A stretch of DNA of 15,915 nucleotides from JBCBEX01 sp038528235. Lineage in GTDB: Bacteria > Bacteroidota > Rhodothermia > Rhodothermales > Rubricoccaceae. The notes under the pieces were generated by a model. The model was not told the DNA's origin and ran no database searches. It worked only from the letters and a program-made list of their open reading frames with translations. Every line of letters starts with the position of its first letter. The first letter of the stretch is position 1. The DNA lies in contig JBCBEX010000094.1 of assembly GCA_038528235.1 (NCBI GenBank), positions 1 to 15,915 of the forward strand. Reading direction: 5' to 3'. Shown here one piece after another: positions 1 to 7,367 of the stretch. A program made the position numbers and the translations under genes.

Positions 1-942
1 CCGGCGGCGGGCCTCGTGGTCGCGGAGCACCCGAAGCGCGGCGCGTACAGGGTCGGGCGAGGCGTTGTAGGTGTCGTCGATGAGCGTGCTGCCGTTGATG
101 CCGCGTAGGCGGTTGAGGCGGCCCTTCTCGGGCTTGATCTTCGCGAGCCCGGCGTTGATCTGCGCGTCGGTCATGCCGAGGGCCTGCCCGGCACCGTAGG
201 CGGCCAGCGCCGTCAGGACAGCGTGATCCCCGAGGAGCGGAAGGTCGGCGCTGATGAGGGCCGGGCGGAGGTCGTTGTCCTCGCCCGTCCCGTAGTAGAC
301 GCTGCGGCCGTTGTTGACGGCGGCCATCTGGCGCACGCGGGGGTCGTCGCCGTTGAGGATCGCCGTGCCGTCGCGGTCGAGGGCGCGGACCAGTTCCGAC
401 TTCTCGCGCTGCACGCCCTCGATGCTGCCGAACGTCTCGACGTGGACGCCGCGCACGTTGGTGATGACCGAGACGGTAGGCGGGAAGTAGGCACACAGTT
501 CCTTCAGGTCACCCTTGAGCCGTGCGCCCATCTCCAGCACCATCACCGTGTCGGGCGTGATGGTGCGGTTGAGAATGAGCAGTGCCAGGCCGAGCGGCGT
601 GTTGCGGTTGCCCTCCGATGCCACGACGGGGAACGCTTCCGCTAGCACCGCTTCGAGCGCGGCTCGCGTGGTCGTCTTGCCGACGGAGCCTGTGATCGCC
701 ACGATGGCGGGCCGCACCGCGGCGATTTTCGCCTGTGCCTCCGCAACGAGGTAGGCGACGCTGTCCTCGACGTGCGTCACCGTGACGCCTTCGGGTACCT
801 CCACTGCGCGCTCGGCGACCACGCCGATTGCACCCTTCGCTGCGGCCTGGGCTACGAAGTCGTGGCCGTCGTGCGTCTCGCCGCGAATGGCGACGAAGGT
901 GTCACCGGGCTGGATCGTCCGTGTGTCGGTGGAGAAGGCCAT
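1..942 (-). CDS. murF: UDP-N-acetylmuramoyl-tripeptide--D-alanyl-D-alanine ligase MurF (3' end beyond left edge)
   Basis: This is a cytoplasmic Mur ligase that joins D-Ala-D-Ala to UDP-MurNAc-tripeptide using ATP, the last soluble step of wall precursor synthesis. The 314 residues visible include the N-terminal substrate motif DTRTIQPGD (5-13), the ATP P-loop TGSVGKTTT (84-92), the MurF-typical EMGA (137-140), NGDD (197-200) and DDTYNASPD (289-297) leading into the C-terminal domain, which is cut by the window edge. The ATG at 942 lies two bases after the ddl stop, so the genes are co-transcribed, and Ddl supplies the dipeptide substrate. No in-frame start is seen just upstream. Oddities: the N-terminus before DTR is about 20 residues shorter than in E. 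coli MurF, and the stretch between YYGTG (216-220) and LLGDH (236-240) is much shorter than usual. Family assignment is secure. Confidence 0.93.
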   Translation of the reverse strand, partial: MAFSTDTRTIQPGDTFVAIRGETHDGHDFVAQAAAKGAIGVVAERAVEVPEGVTVTHVEDSVAYLVAEAQAKIAAVRPAIVAITGSVGKTTTRAALEAVLAEAFPVVASEGNRNTPLGLALLILNRTITPDTVMVLEMGARLKGDLKELCAYFPPTVSVITNVRGVHVETFGSIEGVQREKSELVRALDRDGTAILNGDDPRVRQMAAVNNGRSVYYGTGEDNDLRPALISADLPLLGDHAVLTALAAYGAGQALGMTDAQINAGLAKIKPEKGRLNRLRGINGSTLIDDTYNASPDPVRAALRVLRDHEARRR

Positions 943-944
943 AG

Positions 945-1997
945 CTATCGGTTCGTAGAGAGCGCATCGTCGCGCGTGTGGCGCTGAAGCGCAAGATCGA
1001 TCAGTGTGGTGAGGAGGTCGGGGAGCGGGAGGCCGCTCTCGGCCCACATCACGGGATACATGCTCCGCGCGGTGAAGCCGGGGATCGTGTTGATCTCGTT
1101 GACGAACAGGGCGCCATCGTCGGCGAGGAAGCAGTCGACGCGGGCGAGGCCTTCGCAGCCGAGGGTGCGCGCGGCGTCGAGGGCGAGCTCGCGAATCTGC
1201 TCGGCGGTCGTTGCGGGAAGGTCGGCGGGGACCTGCATCCGCGCCGCAACGGGGTCGAGGTACTTCGCCTCGTAGGTATAGAACTGGGCAGTGTTGACGA
1301 TCTCGCCCGGGACTGAAGCGCGCAGCGGGCTGCCTTCGCCGTGGAGGTTGCCGAGGACGGCGACCTCGATCTCCCGACCGTGGATCGCCGTTTCGACGAG
1401 CACCTTGTGGTCGTACTGCAGCGCGTCGTCGAGGGCAGCCTGGAAGTCACCAGCGTCCGTGACCTTCGAGGTGCCGACCGAGGAGCCGGAGTTTGCGGGC
1501 TTCACGAACAGAGTCGGGCCGAGTTCGTCCGCGACCTGGTCATAGTCGACAACGTCGCCGCGCCGGACGAGGTGGAACGGTACAATGGGAAGTCCTGCGT
1601 CGCGGAGCATGCGCTTGGTGACTTCCTTGTCCATGCACGCCGCCGAAGCAAGCACGTCAGGGCCGACGTACGGCAGCCCACGCGTCTGGAGAAAGCCCTG
1701 CACGCGCCCATCCTCGCCGTTCTGCCCGTGCAGCATCGGGATCACCACGTCCAGCTTCCACGTGCCGACGTGCCCGATGTCGTTGCTTAGGGACACCTCT
1801 GAGTCGCTGGCCACCGTCTCTGTACGATGCCACCGTCCTGCGTGGTCGATGCGAATCGGGAGGACGGAGAAGCGGCTGGGCTGGGCCGCGAGTGCCTCGT
1901 GGACGTTGCGAGCGGAGAGGATCGAGACGTCGTGCTCGGAGGAGCGGCCGCCGTAGAGGAGGCCGACCCGGAGGGGGCCGTCGGTAGCAGGGGGCAT
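945..1997 (-). CDS. ddl: D-alanine--D-alanine ligase
   Basis: An ATP-grasp enzyme that joins two D-alanines to give the dipeptide used by MurF, which is encoded immediately downstream. The chosen ATG at 1997 gives 350 residues. Visible motifs are LLYGGRSSEHDVSILSA (13-29), LHGQNGEDGRVQG (89-101), the ATP-grasp FVKPANSGSSVGTSK (164-178), EVAVLG (211-216), the omega-loop FYTYEAKYLDP (239-249) and the metal-binding/catalytic end DCFLADDGALFVNEINTIPGF (from 288). The tyrosine in EAKY (Y246) is the residue type of true D-Ala-D-Ala ligases; VanA-type D-lactate ligases carry histidine in this loop. A TTG further upstream (2045) would extend the frame, but it lies right against the intrinsic terminator at 2047-2082, so 1997 is preferred. 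Length is normal and there is no sign of damage. Confidence 0.95.
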   Translation of the reverse strand: MPPATDGPLRVGLLYGGRSSEHDVSILSARNVHEALAAQPSRFSVLPIRIDHAGRWHRTETVASDSEVSLSNDIGHVGTWKLDVVIPMLHGQNGEDGRVQGFLQTRGLPYVGPDVLASAACMDKEVTKRMLRDAGLPIVPFHLVRRGDVVDYDQVADELGPTLFVKPANSGSSVGTSKVTDAGDFQAALDDALQYDHKVLVETAIHGREIEVAVLGNLHGEGSPLRASVPGEIVNTAQFYTYEAKYLDPVAARMQVPADLPATTAEQIRELALDAARTLGCEGLARVDCFLADDGALFVNEINTIPGFTARSMYPVMWAESGLPLPDLLTTLIDLALQRHTRDDALSTNR

Positions 1998-2046
1998 CGA
2001 GGGGTGAGCGAAGCGCGGAGACAGCGAGCCGAAAACTACGCGCAAC

Positions 2047-2082
2047 GAAAAGCGGTCCGCCGGATGTACCAGCGGACCGCTT
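2047..2082 (-). terminator. Intrinsic terminator after the 162-aa exported protein gene
   Basis: A perfect 11-bp GC-rich inverted repeat (2050-2060 with 2072-2082, 11-base loop) ends in four T residues when read on the minus strand. It follows the stop at 2100 by 18 bases and precedes ddl, separating the two transcription units. The promoter for ddl-murF should therefore lie between about 1998 and 2047 unless read-through drives it. That stretch contains TAGTTTTC on the minus strand, one base from the Bacteroidota -7 pattern TAnnTTTG; this promoter is only a suggestion. Confidence 0.8.
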
Positions 2083-2099
2083 GGGGGAACAGACGGGGC

Positions 2100-2588
2100 T
2101 TAGCGCCAGCCCGGACAGCCAGCAGGCTCGTCGGGGACCGGGCCGTCGGGCACCCAGAAGCCTTCGAGGCGACGGATCGTGCGGAACGTCATGCACTCCT
2201 CGTCGGCCCCGTAGACGTGTGACTGCACCATCAAGTCGGGGTACCGCTTGGACGCAATTTGGACATAGGGTCGGGCTGAGTTTTCACCCCGGATCCAGCG
2301 GTAGGCATCGTCGTCGTGAAAGTCGAGCGGCGTGCCGTTCTGGTAGCGCTCGAAGCCGAGGGCTTCCGCCGTGACGCCGTTGAGGTACTGCGCGCTGTTG
2401 CCCCCGGCCATCGCGCTCGGGGAAGCGCGCCAGGCAAAGGCCTTCGCCGCCACCGAGACCGCTTCCTGAGCCATGTTGTCGTAGGCGTTGCGCTCGCCCA
2501 GCTCATCGAACAAGTTCAACCCCGTGTTGATCGCCAGCAACGTGGCGATGATGCCGAGGACGATGAGGAGCAGTTGTTGTTTGCCCAT
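2100..2588 (-). CDS. Hypothetical exported protein with N-terminal membrane helix, pilin-like layout
   Basis: I do not recognise a named family. The ATG at 2588 gives 162 residues beginning MGKQQ and then a hydrophobic helix (about residues 6-20, LLLIVLGIIATLLAI) without basic cluster or cleavage site typical of a secreted protein, so it is probably membrane-anchored with the rest outside the cytoplasm. A helical stretch (22-55) and a mixed globular part follow, and the only two cysteines, C132 and C158, bracket the C-terminus. Short N-terminus, long first helix and a C-terminal cysteine loop recall the layout of type IV pilins, but no prepilin peptidase motif (G followed by F/M and E at +5) is visible. 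The frame continues upstream to 2726, yet that extension is low in hydrophobic order and proline/arginine-rich, so it is left out. Downstream is a strong terminator, so this is likely a single-gene unit. Confidence 0.75.
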   Translation of the reverse strand: MGKQQLLLIVLGIIATLLAINTGLNLFDELGERNAYDNMAQEAVSVAAKAFAWRASPSAMAGGNSAQYLNGVTAEALGFERYQNGTPLDFHDDDAYRWIRGENSARPYVQIASKRYPDLMVQSHVYGADEECMTFRTIRRLEGFWVPDGPVPDEPAGCPGWR

Positions 2589-2817
2589 GGGAGGTTGCGA
2601 AACGGAAGATGGAGAATCGTATTCAATTGGCGGGCGAACCGCCGTGTGCACGCGGCTACGGTTCTCCGCGCAAGGTGCGTGCCGTTCCTCGGACCAGCGA
2701 AAAGTCGGGACGCCGCGTCTTCGCATGAGGTAGACAACCCAGGGACCTCGAAGACGTACGCCGTACTATTCGCGTTCATGGGCCCCACCCAACAACCAGG
2801 TACACAGCCGCAACGTC

Positions 2818-4182
2818 ATGGCAACAATCGCTACCGCCATCCGCAGCACCGACGGACAGCTCAGCGCCGAGGGCTTGGTCCACCGGCCCCGCATCGTTGT
2901 CATTGGCTCGGGCCACGCGGGACTTGAAGCGTGCAAGGCCCTCAGTGGCGAGGACGTGGACGTGCTTATGGTGGACCGAAACAACTACCACAAATTCCAG
3001 CCGCTCCTCTATCAGGTTGCCACATCAGGCCTGCAGACCGGACACATCTGCATGCCGGTTCGCCACATCTTCCAGCAGCAGGACAACTTCGACTTCCGTC
3101 TCGCCACCGTCCTCGGCGTCGATCTAGAAACGCAGCTCGTGCACGTCGAAGAGGGGCCGCCGATCCACTACGACTCGCTCATCGTTGGGGCGGGCGCTTC
3201 GGTGGCCTACTACGGCGTCGAGGGTGCCGAGGAACACGGCTTCCCCCTGAAAAACGTTGCCGATGCCGTCGAACTGCGCGCGCATGTGCTGCGCTGCTTC
3301 GAGGAAGCGAATCGGAATCCGGCGCTGATCGAGGGCGGGGTGCTCAACTTCGTCATCGTCGGCGGCGGCCCCACGGGCGTGGAGATGGCCGGGGGCCTAC
3401 GCGAGCTATTCGACCAGGTACTGCGCAAGGACTTTCCGGGACTCGACCTCAACCGCGTCCGCGTGATTCTACTTGAGCGTGCGGATGCGCTGATGCTGCC
3501 CTATAAGGCGGACCTGCAGGCCTACACAAAGGATGCCCTCGAATATATCGGCGTGGACGTGCGCTTAGAGACGGCTGTGACAGAGGTCACGCCCACCGAG
3601 GTGCGTCTCGCGGATGGGACGGCCATTCCGACGCAGACGCTCATCTGGGCCGCAGGCGTGCGGGCGAATCCACTCGCAGATGTACTGTCAGAGACGGAGG
3701 GCATCGAACAGACGCGGGGAGGACGGCTGGTCACCGACGAATACCTCCGGCTTCCGGCGCACCCCAATGTCTTCGTGGCCGGCGATATTGCGGGAGCGGC
3801 CGACCCTCAGGGCGTGCTCTATCCACAGGTTGCGCAGGTGGCCATCCAACAGGGTATCCAGGCAGCGGGGAACGCCATCCGCGCGCACCGCGGCCTCGAC
3901 CCGGAGGCCTTCGTCTACAACGACCTTGGCATGATGGCCACGATCGGACGCAACCGGGCGATCCTCGAACTGCCCAACGGGACGGGCATGAAGGGCTTCA
4001 TCGCGTGGTGCGCGTGGGTGTTCGTCCACGTGGTCAAGCTGGCAGGCTTCCGCAATCAACTCGCGGTCTTCTTCTCCTGGGTCTACTCCTACTTTACCTG
4101 GGACCGGACACCTCGCCTGATCATTGACGTGGAGCCTGAGACGGACGAGATCCAGGAGCCTGTACTCCCTGTCTCGGCCTAA
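2818..4182 (+). CDS. ndh: Type II NADH:quinone oxidoreductase (NDH-2)
   Basis: A single-subunit, non-proton-pumping flavoprotein that oxidises NADH and reduces membrane quinone at the inner face of the cytoplasmic membrane. The 454 residues hold an FAD-binding Rossmann motif IGSGHAGLEA (29-38), a second dinucleotide motif VGGGPTGVEMAGG (181-193) for NADH, with E220 at the end of the next strand (VILLE) as expected for NADH over NADPH, the second FAD motif NVFVAGDIA (317-325), and the quinone-site signature AQVAIQQG (339-346). The C-terminal part (391-430) is rich in W, F and V with interspersed basic residues, matching the amphipathic membrane-anchoring helices of NDH-2. Start ATG 2818 is chosen because it is close to the FAD motif; about 25 poorly defined residues precede the fold. 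It faces a divergent neighbour across 229 bases and converges on apaG with a 14-base gap. Confidence 0.93.
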   Translation: MATIATAIRSTDGQLSAEGLVHRPRIVVIGSGHAGLEACKALSGEDVDVLMVDRNNYHKFQPLLYQVATSGLQTGHICMPVRHIFQQQDNFDFRLATVLGVDLETQLVHVEEGPPIHYDSLIVGAGASVAYYGVEGAEEHGFPLKNVADAVELRAHVLRCFEEANRNPALIEGGVLNFVIVGGGPTGVEMAGGLRELFDQVLRKDFPGLDLNRVRVILLERADALMLPYKADLQAYTKDALEYIGVDVRLETAVTEVTPTEVRLADGTAIPTQTLIWAAGVRANPLADVLSETEGIEQTRGGRLVTDEYLRLPAHPNVFVAGDIAGAADPQGVLYPQVAQVAIQQGIQAAGNAIRAHRGLDPEAFVYNDLGMMATIGRNRAILELPNGTGMKGFIAWCAWVFVHVVKLAGFRNQLAVFFSWVYSYFTWDRTPRLIIDVEPETDEIQEPVLPVSA

Positions 4183-4196
4183 ACCTGGAGAGGCGG

Positions 4197-4580
4197 TCAA
4201 TTCGCGCGGGCTGCCAGGTGAAACCGTGGAATCTGCGCGCGGAAGCGCTCACCGTTCTCGCGCTGCATCAGGTAGCAACCTTCCATCGTGCCCGTGAAGG
4301 TCTCCAGCACGCAAAACGATTGGTACTCGTGGACATCGCCGGGGGCGAGGACGGGCTGCTCGCCGACAACCCCTTCGCCTTCCACCTCGGTGCGCTTCCC
4401 CGTGCTGTCGGTGATGATCCAGTGGCGACGCAGCAATTGGACCTCGCCGTGCGCGTCATTCTCGATCCGAACGAAGTAGGCGAACACAAACCTCCCACCT
4501 AGCGCCTCGGACTCGCCGTCGAGGTAGACCGGGCGGACGGCAATGGTGATGCCTTCCGTCGTGGCGGCGTAGGACACCAT
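4197..4580 (-). CDS. apaG: ApaG domain protein
   Basis: A 127-residue protein that is a complete ApaG domain, an immunoglobulin-like beta fold found alone or attached to F-box and other proteins. Its molecular role is not settled; in enterobacteria mutants affect Co2+/Mg2+ resistance and diadenosine tetraphosphate metabolism. Visible signatures are the early beta strands ITIAVRPVYL (11-20) and FVFAYFVRIEN (31-41), then RRHWIITDSTG (51-61), VVGEQPVLAPGDVHEYQS (70-87) and the C-terminal GTMEGCYLM and FRAQIPRFHL. Its ATG shares one base with the TGA of the upstream BtpA-like gene, so the two are very probably translationally coupled on one mRNA. That pairing with a TIM-barrel protein has no obvious functional explanation. 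It converges with ndh (14 bases between stops) and no clear terminator is seen there. Confidence 0.93.
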   Translation of the reverse strand: MVSYAATTEGITIAVRPVYLDGESEALGGRFVFAYFVRIENDAHGEVQLLRRHWIITDSTGKRTEVEGEGVVGEQPVLAPGDVHEYQSFCVLETFTGTMEGCYLMQRENGERFRAQIPRFHLAARAN

Positions 4581-5440
4581 CAGCGGAGGTCACGCACGGC
4601 GGCGTTCTCACGCCCGCGGACGTACTCGATGGTGCCGATGAGGCTGCGCACGCGGTCCTCGCACACCGGGGCGTTCCAGCGACCGCCTTCCTTGAAGGCA
4701 CTGCCGATGATAAAGCCGTCGGCGAGGCGCGCGTAGTCTTCGAAGTTGTCGCGGTCGAGGCCCGAGCCGATGAAAACGGGGAGGTCCGACACTGCGCGCA
4801 CCTCTTCGAGGTCGCTTACGTCAGGAGCCAGGCCCGTCGAAGAGCCAGTGACCACGAGGCCGTCGGCACGGTGGAGCGCCATCGTCTGTGCGATGTCTGC
4901 GATCGAGAGGTCGGCCGTCCACGCGTGGGCCGCATGCTTTTTCTTGATGTCGCACAAGACCGGGATGTGGTCGGCCCCGATGGCGCGTCGGTAGCGGAGC
5001 ACGCGTCCTGCCTGCGCATCGGCGATGCCTTTGTCGGACACGTGCGCGTACGTCCAGCCCTCGGCGCGGACGAAATCGCAGCCTGCGGCGCGGGCGACAG
5101 CCAGCGCGGTCTTGTTGGCCTGGAAGAGGACCTGGATGCCGACGGGCATGTCGCGAACGCGGCGCTTGACCTCGGAGGCGACGCGCGTCATGAACGCCGC
5201 TACCTCCGGCCCGTGCTCGCGCTCGTGCACGCATGGAAAGTCGTGCATGTTTTCCACCAGCAGCGCATCGACGCCGAGCTCTTGGTAGACCATCGCCTCC
5301 ATGAGCGCGCGCTCGACAGCACAATCGACGGAGCGGCAACCGCACGTGTCAGACCCAGGAGCGCCGGGCGTCGGCCCGGTGTGGATCATGCCGATGACGG
5401 GCTTGGGCCGGGGGAAGAGGTCGAGCACCGGATGCGACAT
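4580..5440 (-). CDS. BtpA/SgcQ family TIM-barrel protein
   Basis: A predicted cytoplasmic (beta/alpha)8 barrel of the BtpA family. Synechocystis BtpA was linked to photosystem I accumulation, but the family is widespread in non-photosynthetic bacteria and archaea, where substrate and reaction are unknown; E. coli SgcQ is a relative. From the ATG at 5440 the protein has 286 residues. Family marks are the N-terminal KPVIGMIHTGPTPGAPGSD, GVDALLVENMHDFP, the VGIQVLFQANKTALAVA strand-helix, DFVRAEGWTYAHVSDKG, KKKHAAHAW, ADGLVVTGSSTGL, and the C-terminal phosphate-site-like FIGSGLDRDNFEDYA and DGFIIGSAFKEGG. The open frame extends to 5563 but the extra 41 residues lack barrel features. Downstream apaG overlaps by one base. 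No photosynthesis gene is nearby, so a metabolic role in sugar or nucleoside handling is more likely; this is inference from the fold. Confidence 0.9.
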   Translation of the reverse strand: MSHPVLDLFPRPKPVIGMIHTGPTPGAPGSDTCGCRSVDCAVERALMEAMVYQELGVDALLVENMHDFPCVHEREHGPEVAAFMTRVASEVKRRVRDMPVGIQVLFQANKTALAVARAAGCDFVRAEGWTYAHVSDKGIADAQAGRVLRYRRAIGADHIPVLCDIKKKHAAHAWTADLSIADIAQTMALHRADGLVVTGSSTGLAPDVSDLEEVRAVSDLPVFIGSGLDRDNFEDYARLADGFIIGSAFKEGGRWNAPVCEDRVRSLIGTIEYVRGRENAAVRDLR

Positions 5441-5751
5441 AGGAGGGCGTGTGTTGGCCAGGGTAGCAGGGGCAGCATGCGTAGGCGGACGCAGAGCGGT
5501 GATATGAGTTAAATAGGGGCTCGATGCCGCTGTTCCGTGAAGCTCGATGCACTCGGAGCTCATCAGTGCAGCCGGTTCCTACCAATCCAGCCGTGTTGTA
5601 CCGGCATCGACGAGGTGGACCGTGGCAACTGAAAGAGGACGACCCGCGCACGGCTTGCGCCGGTCTCGCGCCAGCAGCGCGACCGCAACGAGTTGATGGG
5701 GATACGATACCTTGACAGCGACTCGCCATCCCTCCGTCTGCCACGCACGCT
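5441..5751. other. Gene-free divergent spacer between the BtpA-like gene and rlmB
   Basis: About 311 bases with no convincing gene. It must carry promoters in both directions. An AT-rich patch at 5499-5515 lies 60-75 bases before the BtpA-like start and is the best place for a minus-strand promoter. On the plus strand a TTGACA at 5712-5717 sits 34 bases before the rlmB start but no matching -10 follows at the right distance. A nine-base direct repeat (GCTCGATGC at 5519-5527 and 5542-5550) is present. A possible 63-codon reading frame (5524-5715) has no recognisable features and is not called. Confidence 0.6.
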
Positions 5752-6510
5752 GTGAAGTCCCAAGTCATCGCCGGTCGCAACCCCGTTCGGGAAGCCCTCG
5801 CCCTAGACGACGGTCGGATCGAGAAGGTGTATGTCCAAAAGGGTGCCCAGGTCGGCGATGTGCGCGCCGCGGCGAAGGCCGTCCGTGTCCCTGTTCAAAC
5901 GGTCCCGATTCAGAAGCTGGACCGCCTCGCCCCGCATGCCGTCCACCAAGGCGTGGTGGCGGTGGCCGCGCCGGTGTCCTATGCCGATGTCGCCGAGATG
6001 CTGCACGGCATTGCCCCTGATCGGGATGCTGTGAAGGCGACGAAGCCGATGCTCGTGGCGCTAGACGAGGTCGAGGACCCGCACAACTACGGCGCGATCC
6101 TCCGCAGCGCTGTGGCGGCAGGTGCAGCCGGGGTCCTCGTTCCGGAGCGGCGCATGGCTCCGCTCTCGGCCGTGACCGTGAAGGCAAGCGCTGGGGGGGC
6201 GTTGCGCTTGCCGATCGCACGCGTACCCAACCTAGCTGAAACGCTCCTCGGGCTCAAGGAACGGAGCTACTGGGTCGCTGGGTTGGCAGGCGATCCGCAA
6301 CCGGGTGAGCAAGCGGCTACGGTGTGGGCGTACGACTGGGACCGGCCGCTGTGCCTCGTGGTTGGCAACGAAGGGCGCGGCCTGCGGGACCGCGTTCGTA
6401 GCGTGTGCGACACGCTCGTTTCGATCCCGATGCCCGGGCCGATGGAGTCACTTAACGCCTCCGTTGCCGCAGGCATCGCCCTGTTTGCAGCAACCCGGGT
6501 GCGCGTCTAG
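5752..6510 (+). CDS. rlmB: 23S rRNA 2'-O-ribose methyltransferase, RlmB/TrmH (SpoU) family
   Basis: A SPOUT-class, SAM-dependent methyltransferase with a trefoil-knot active site. Relatives of this length with an N-terminal substrate domain are RlmB, which methylates the ribose of G2251 in 23S rRNA. The 252 residues start with the substrate-binding domain signature VIAGRNPVREAL (5-16). The three SpoU motifs follow: motif 1 DPHNYGAILRSA (109-120, with catalytic-type N112 and R118), motif 2 VVGNEGRGL (203-211) and motif 3 IPMPGPMESLNASVAAGIAL (225-244). Start is a GTG at 5752; an in-frame stop at 5713-5715 and the lack of any other start between them support it. Exact target specificity within the RlmB/TrmH family cannot be proven from sequence. 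It converges with a small gene on the minus strand, 11 bases apart. Confidence 0.92.
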   Translation: MKSQVIAGRNPVREALALDDGRIEKVYVQKGAQVGDVRAAAKAVRVPVQTVPIQKLDRLAPHAVHQGVVAVAAPVSYADVAEMLHGIAPDRDAVKATKPMLVALDEVEDPHNYGAILRSAVAAGAAGVLVPERRMAPLSAVTVKASAGGALRLPIARVPNLAETLLGLKERSYWVAGLAGDPQPGEQAATVWAYDWDRPLCLVVGNEGRGLRDRVRSVCDTLVSIPMPGPMESLNASVAAGIALFAATRVRV

Positions 6511-6521
6511 CCTTCGCGTAC

Positions 6522-6770
6522 CTAGCGCTTGCGCAACCCATAGACGATCTTGCGGATCGTGTCAAACTGGAGGTACGGGTACTCCTCGCGGAGCTCTTCG
6601 ATGGCTTCGTAGGCGGGCACATCCTCGGCACGCATAGCACGGAAGCGGCGGCGGATCTGGAAGTCCCGGACGCCCTTCTCGCTTAGCAACTGGTGCTCGC
6701 TCAGCAGCGCAAAGACTTCGGCGCTGATCAGGCCTTCGAGAGGATTCCGGGAAGCGTCGTGGGGCATCAT
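6522..6770 (-). CDS. Small hypothetical protein, predicted all-alpha
   Basis: An 82-residue soluble protein with no signal peptide or membrane helix. It has tandem start codons (ATG at 6770 and 6767). The sequence looks like a compact helical domain: a hydrophobic repeat (LISAEVFALLSEHQLLSE), a basic helix (FQIRRRFRAMRAE), an acidic helix (YEAIEELREEYP) and a final segment YLQFDTIRKIVYGLRKR that could be a DNA- or RNA-contacting helix because of its basic end. The ordered hydrophobic/charged alternation and sensible codon use argue for a real gene. I do not recognise a family and propose no function. It stands alone, convergent with rlmB. Confidence 0.7.
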   Translation of the reverse strand: MMPHDASRNPLEGLISAEVFALLSEHQLLSEKGVRDFQIRRRFRAMRAEDVPAYEAIEELREEYPYLQFDTIRKIVYGLRKR

Positions 6771-6847
6771 GACGGATGGTGAGAATGGTGGCAGGAGGGC
6801 ACCAGCGGACTGGTCGACGATGGGCGGCTAGCAGGGAACGAGCCGCA

Positions 6848-6950
6848 ACAGACGATAGGCAGAGTCGCACGGCCGCTCCTGTCATTGCTTGGTGAACGGT
6901 GAAAACCCTGGCTGAACGGGCATCGTCTGTGTCCGAACGGGGCCACGTTC
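6848..6950. repeat. Short repeats in the spacer downstream of the lipoprotein gene
   Basis: Three copies of [T/C]GAACGG occur at 6893-6899, 6913-6919 and 6934-6940, that is every 20-21 bases, about two helical turns. A perfect nine-base inverted repeat (6848-6856 with 6922-6930) spans them. The spacer lies between the stop of the lipoprotein gene (6969) and the start of the small gene (6770), both on the minus strand, so it may hold the promoter/operator of the small gene. The copies are short and could be chance in GC-rich DNA. Confidence 0.35.
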
Positions 6951-6968
6951 TGCCCTAAGGCTGGCGTT

Positions 6969-7367
6969 CTACCTCGCCGTGGTATCACCCCGGAAAGAGA
7001 AAGGATCTAGGTCGCTGGCGTCGTAGACCCACTCTAGCGCACGTACGCGCACGCTGTCTCGACGGCGTTGCACGACGGCACGAACACCAACGGGACCAAC
7101 TCCGATATCAGGCATCGCAGTCGTGGCTTCGACCCACACCTGGCCAGTCCCGTCGGAGAGCAGCACGTGCAAATCCACCTGCGCCTCGACGCGTCCGGTC
7201 AGGGACACGAGCGCAGGCCGCTCCGCAAACGCTGGCACCTCCGCAATAGACGCGACGGTCACAGGCCACTCGTCGACATCAGGTGGAAGTTCATCGACGC
7301 AGCCGGTGCACAGGCACAGGAAAGCGCCGTGGGCACAAGCCAAAAGCACGATCCGCCACGGCTTCAT
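6969..7367 (-). CDS. Predicted lipoprotein with bacterial OB-fold-like domain
   Basis: A 132-residue exported protein. The N-terminus MKPWR is followed by a hydrophobic stretch and ends in LCTGC (19-23), an imperfect lipobox with C23 as likely lipid-attached cysteine (the -3 residue is Cys instead of the usual Leu). The mature part contains VSLTGRVEAQVDLHVLLSDG and TGQVWVEAT, the strand-turn-strand pattern of small OB-fold (tRNA_anti/BOF-like) domains found in periplasmic proteins. Its ATG overlaps the stop of the upstream membrane protein gene by four bases (ATGA), so it is the last gene of the lolA operon. Lipidation would make it a client of the Lol pathway, whose carrier is encoded two genes upstream. 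Ligand and function unknown. Confidence 0.8.
   Translation of the reverse strand: MKPWRIVLLACAHGAFLCLCTGCVDELPPDVDEWPVTVASIAEVPAFAERPALVSLTGRVEAQVDLHVLLSDGTGQVWVEATTAMPDIGVGPVGVRAVVQRRRDSVRVRALEWVYDASDLDPFSFRGDTTAR

Noticed and set aside
4580..5440. BtpA homology as a sign of a photosynthetic organism
   Set aside because: The family is widespread in heterotrophs and no pigment or reaction-centre gene is present in the window.
4871..5512. A 213-codon open frame on the plus strand opposite the BtpA-like gene
   Set aside because: It is a GC-rich antisense shadow of a clearly conserved protein, with low-complexity arginine/alanine/valine composition and no domain motif.
5524..5715. Possible small gene in the spacer before rlmB
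   Set aside because: Sixty-three codons with no ordered hydrophobic pattern, no motif and a proline/arginine-rich composition typical of non-coding GC-rich DNA.
5712..5717. TTGACA as a -35 promoter box for rlmB
   Set aside because: No -10-like sequence occurs 15-19 bases downstream, and this lineage probably uses Bacteroidota-type promoter patterns.
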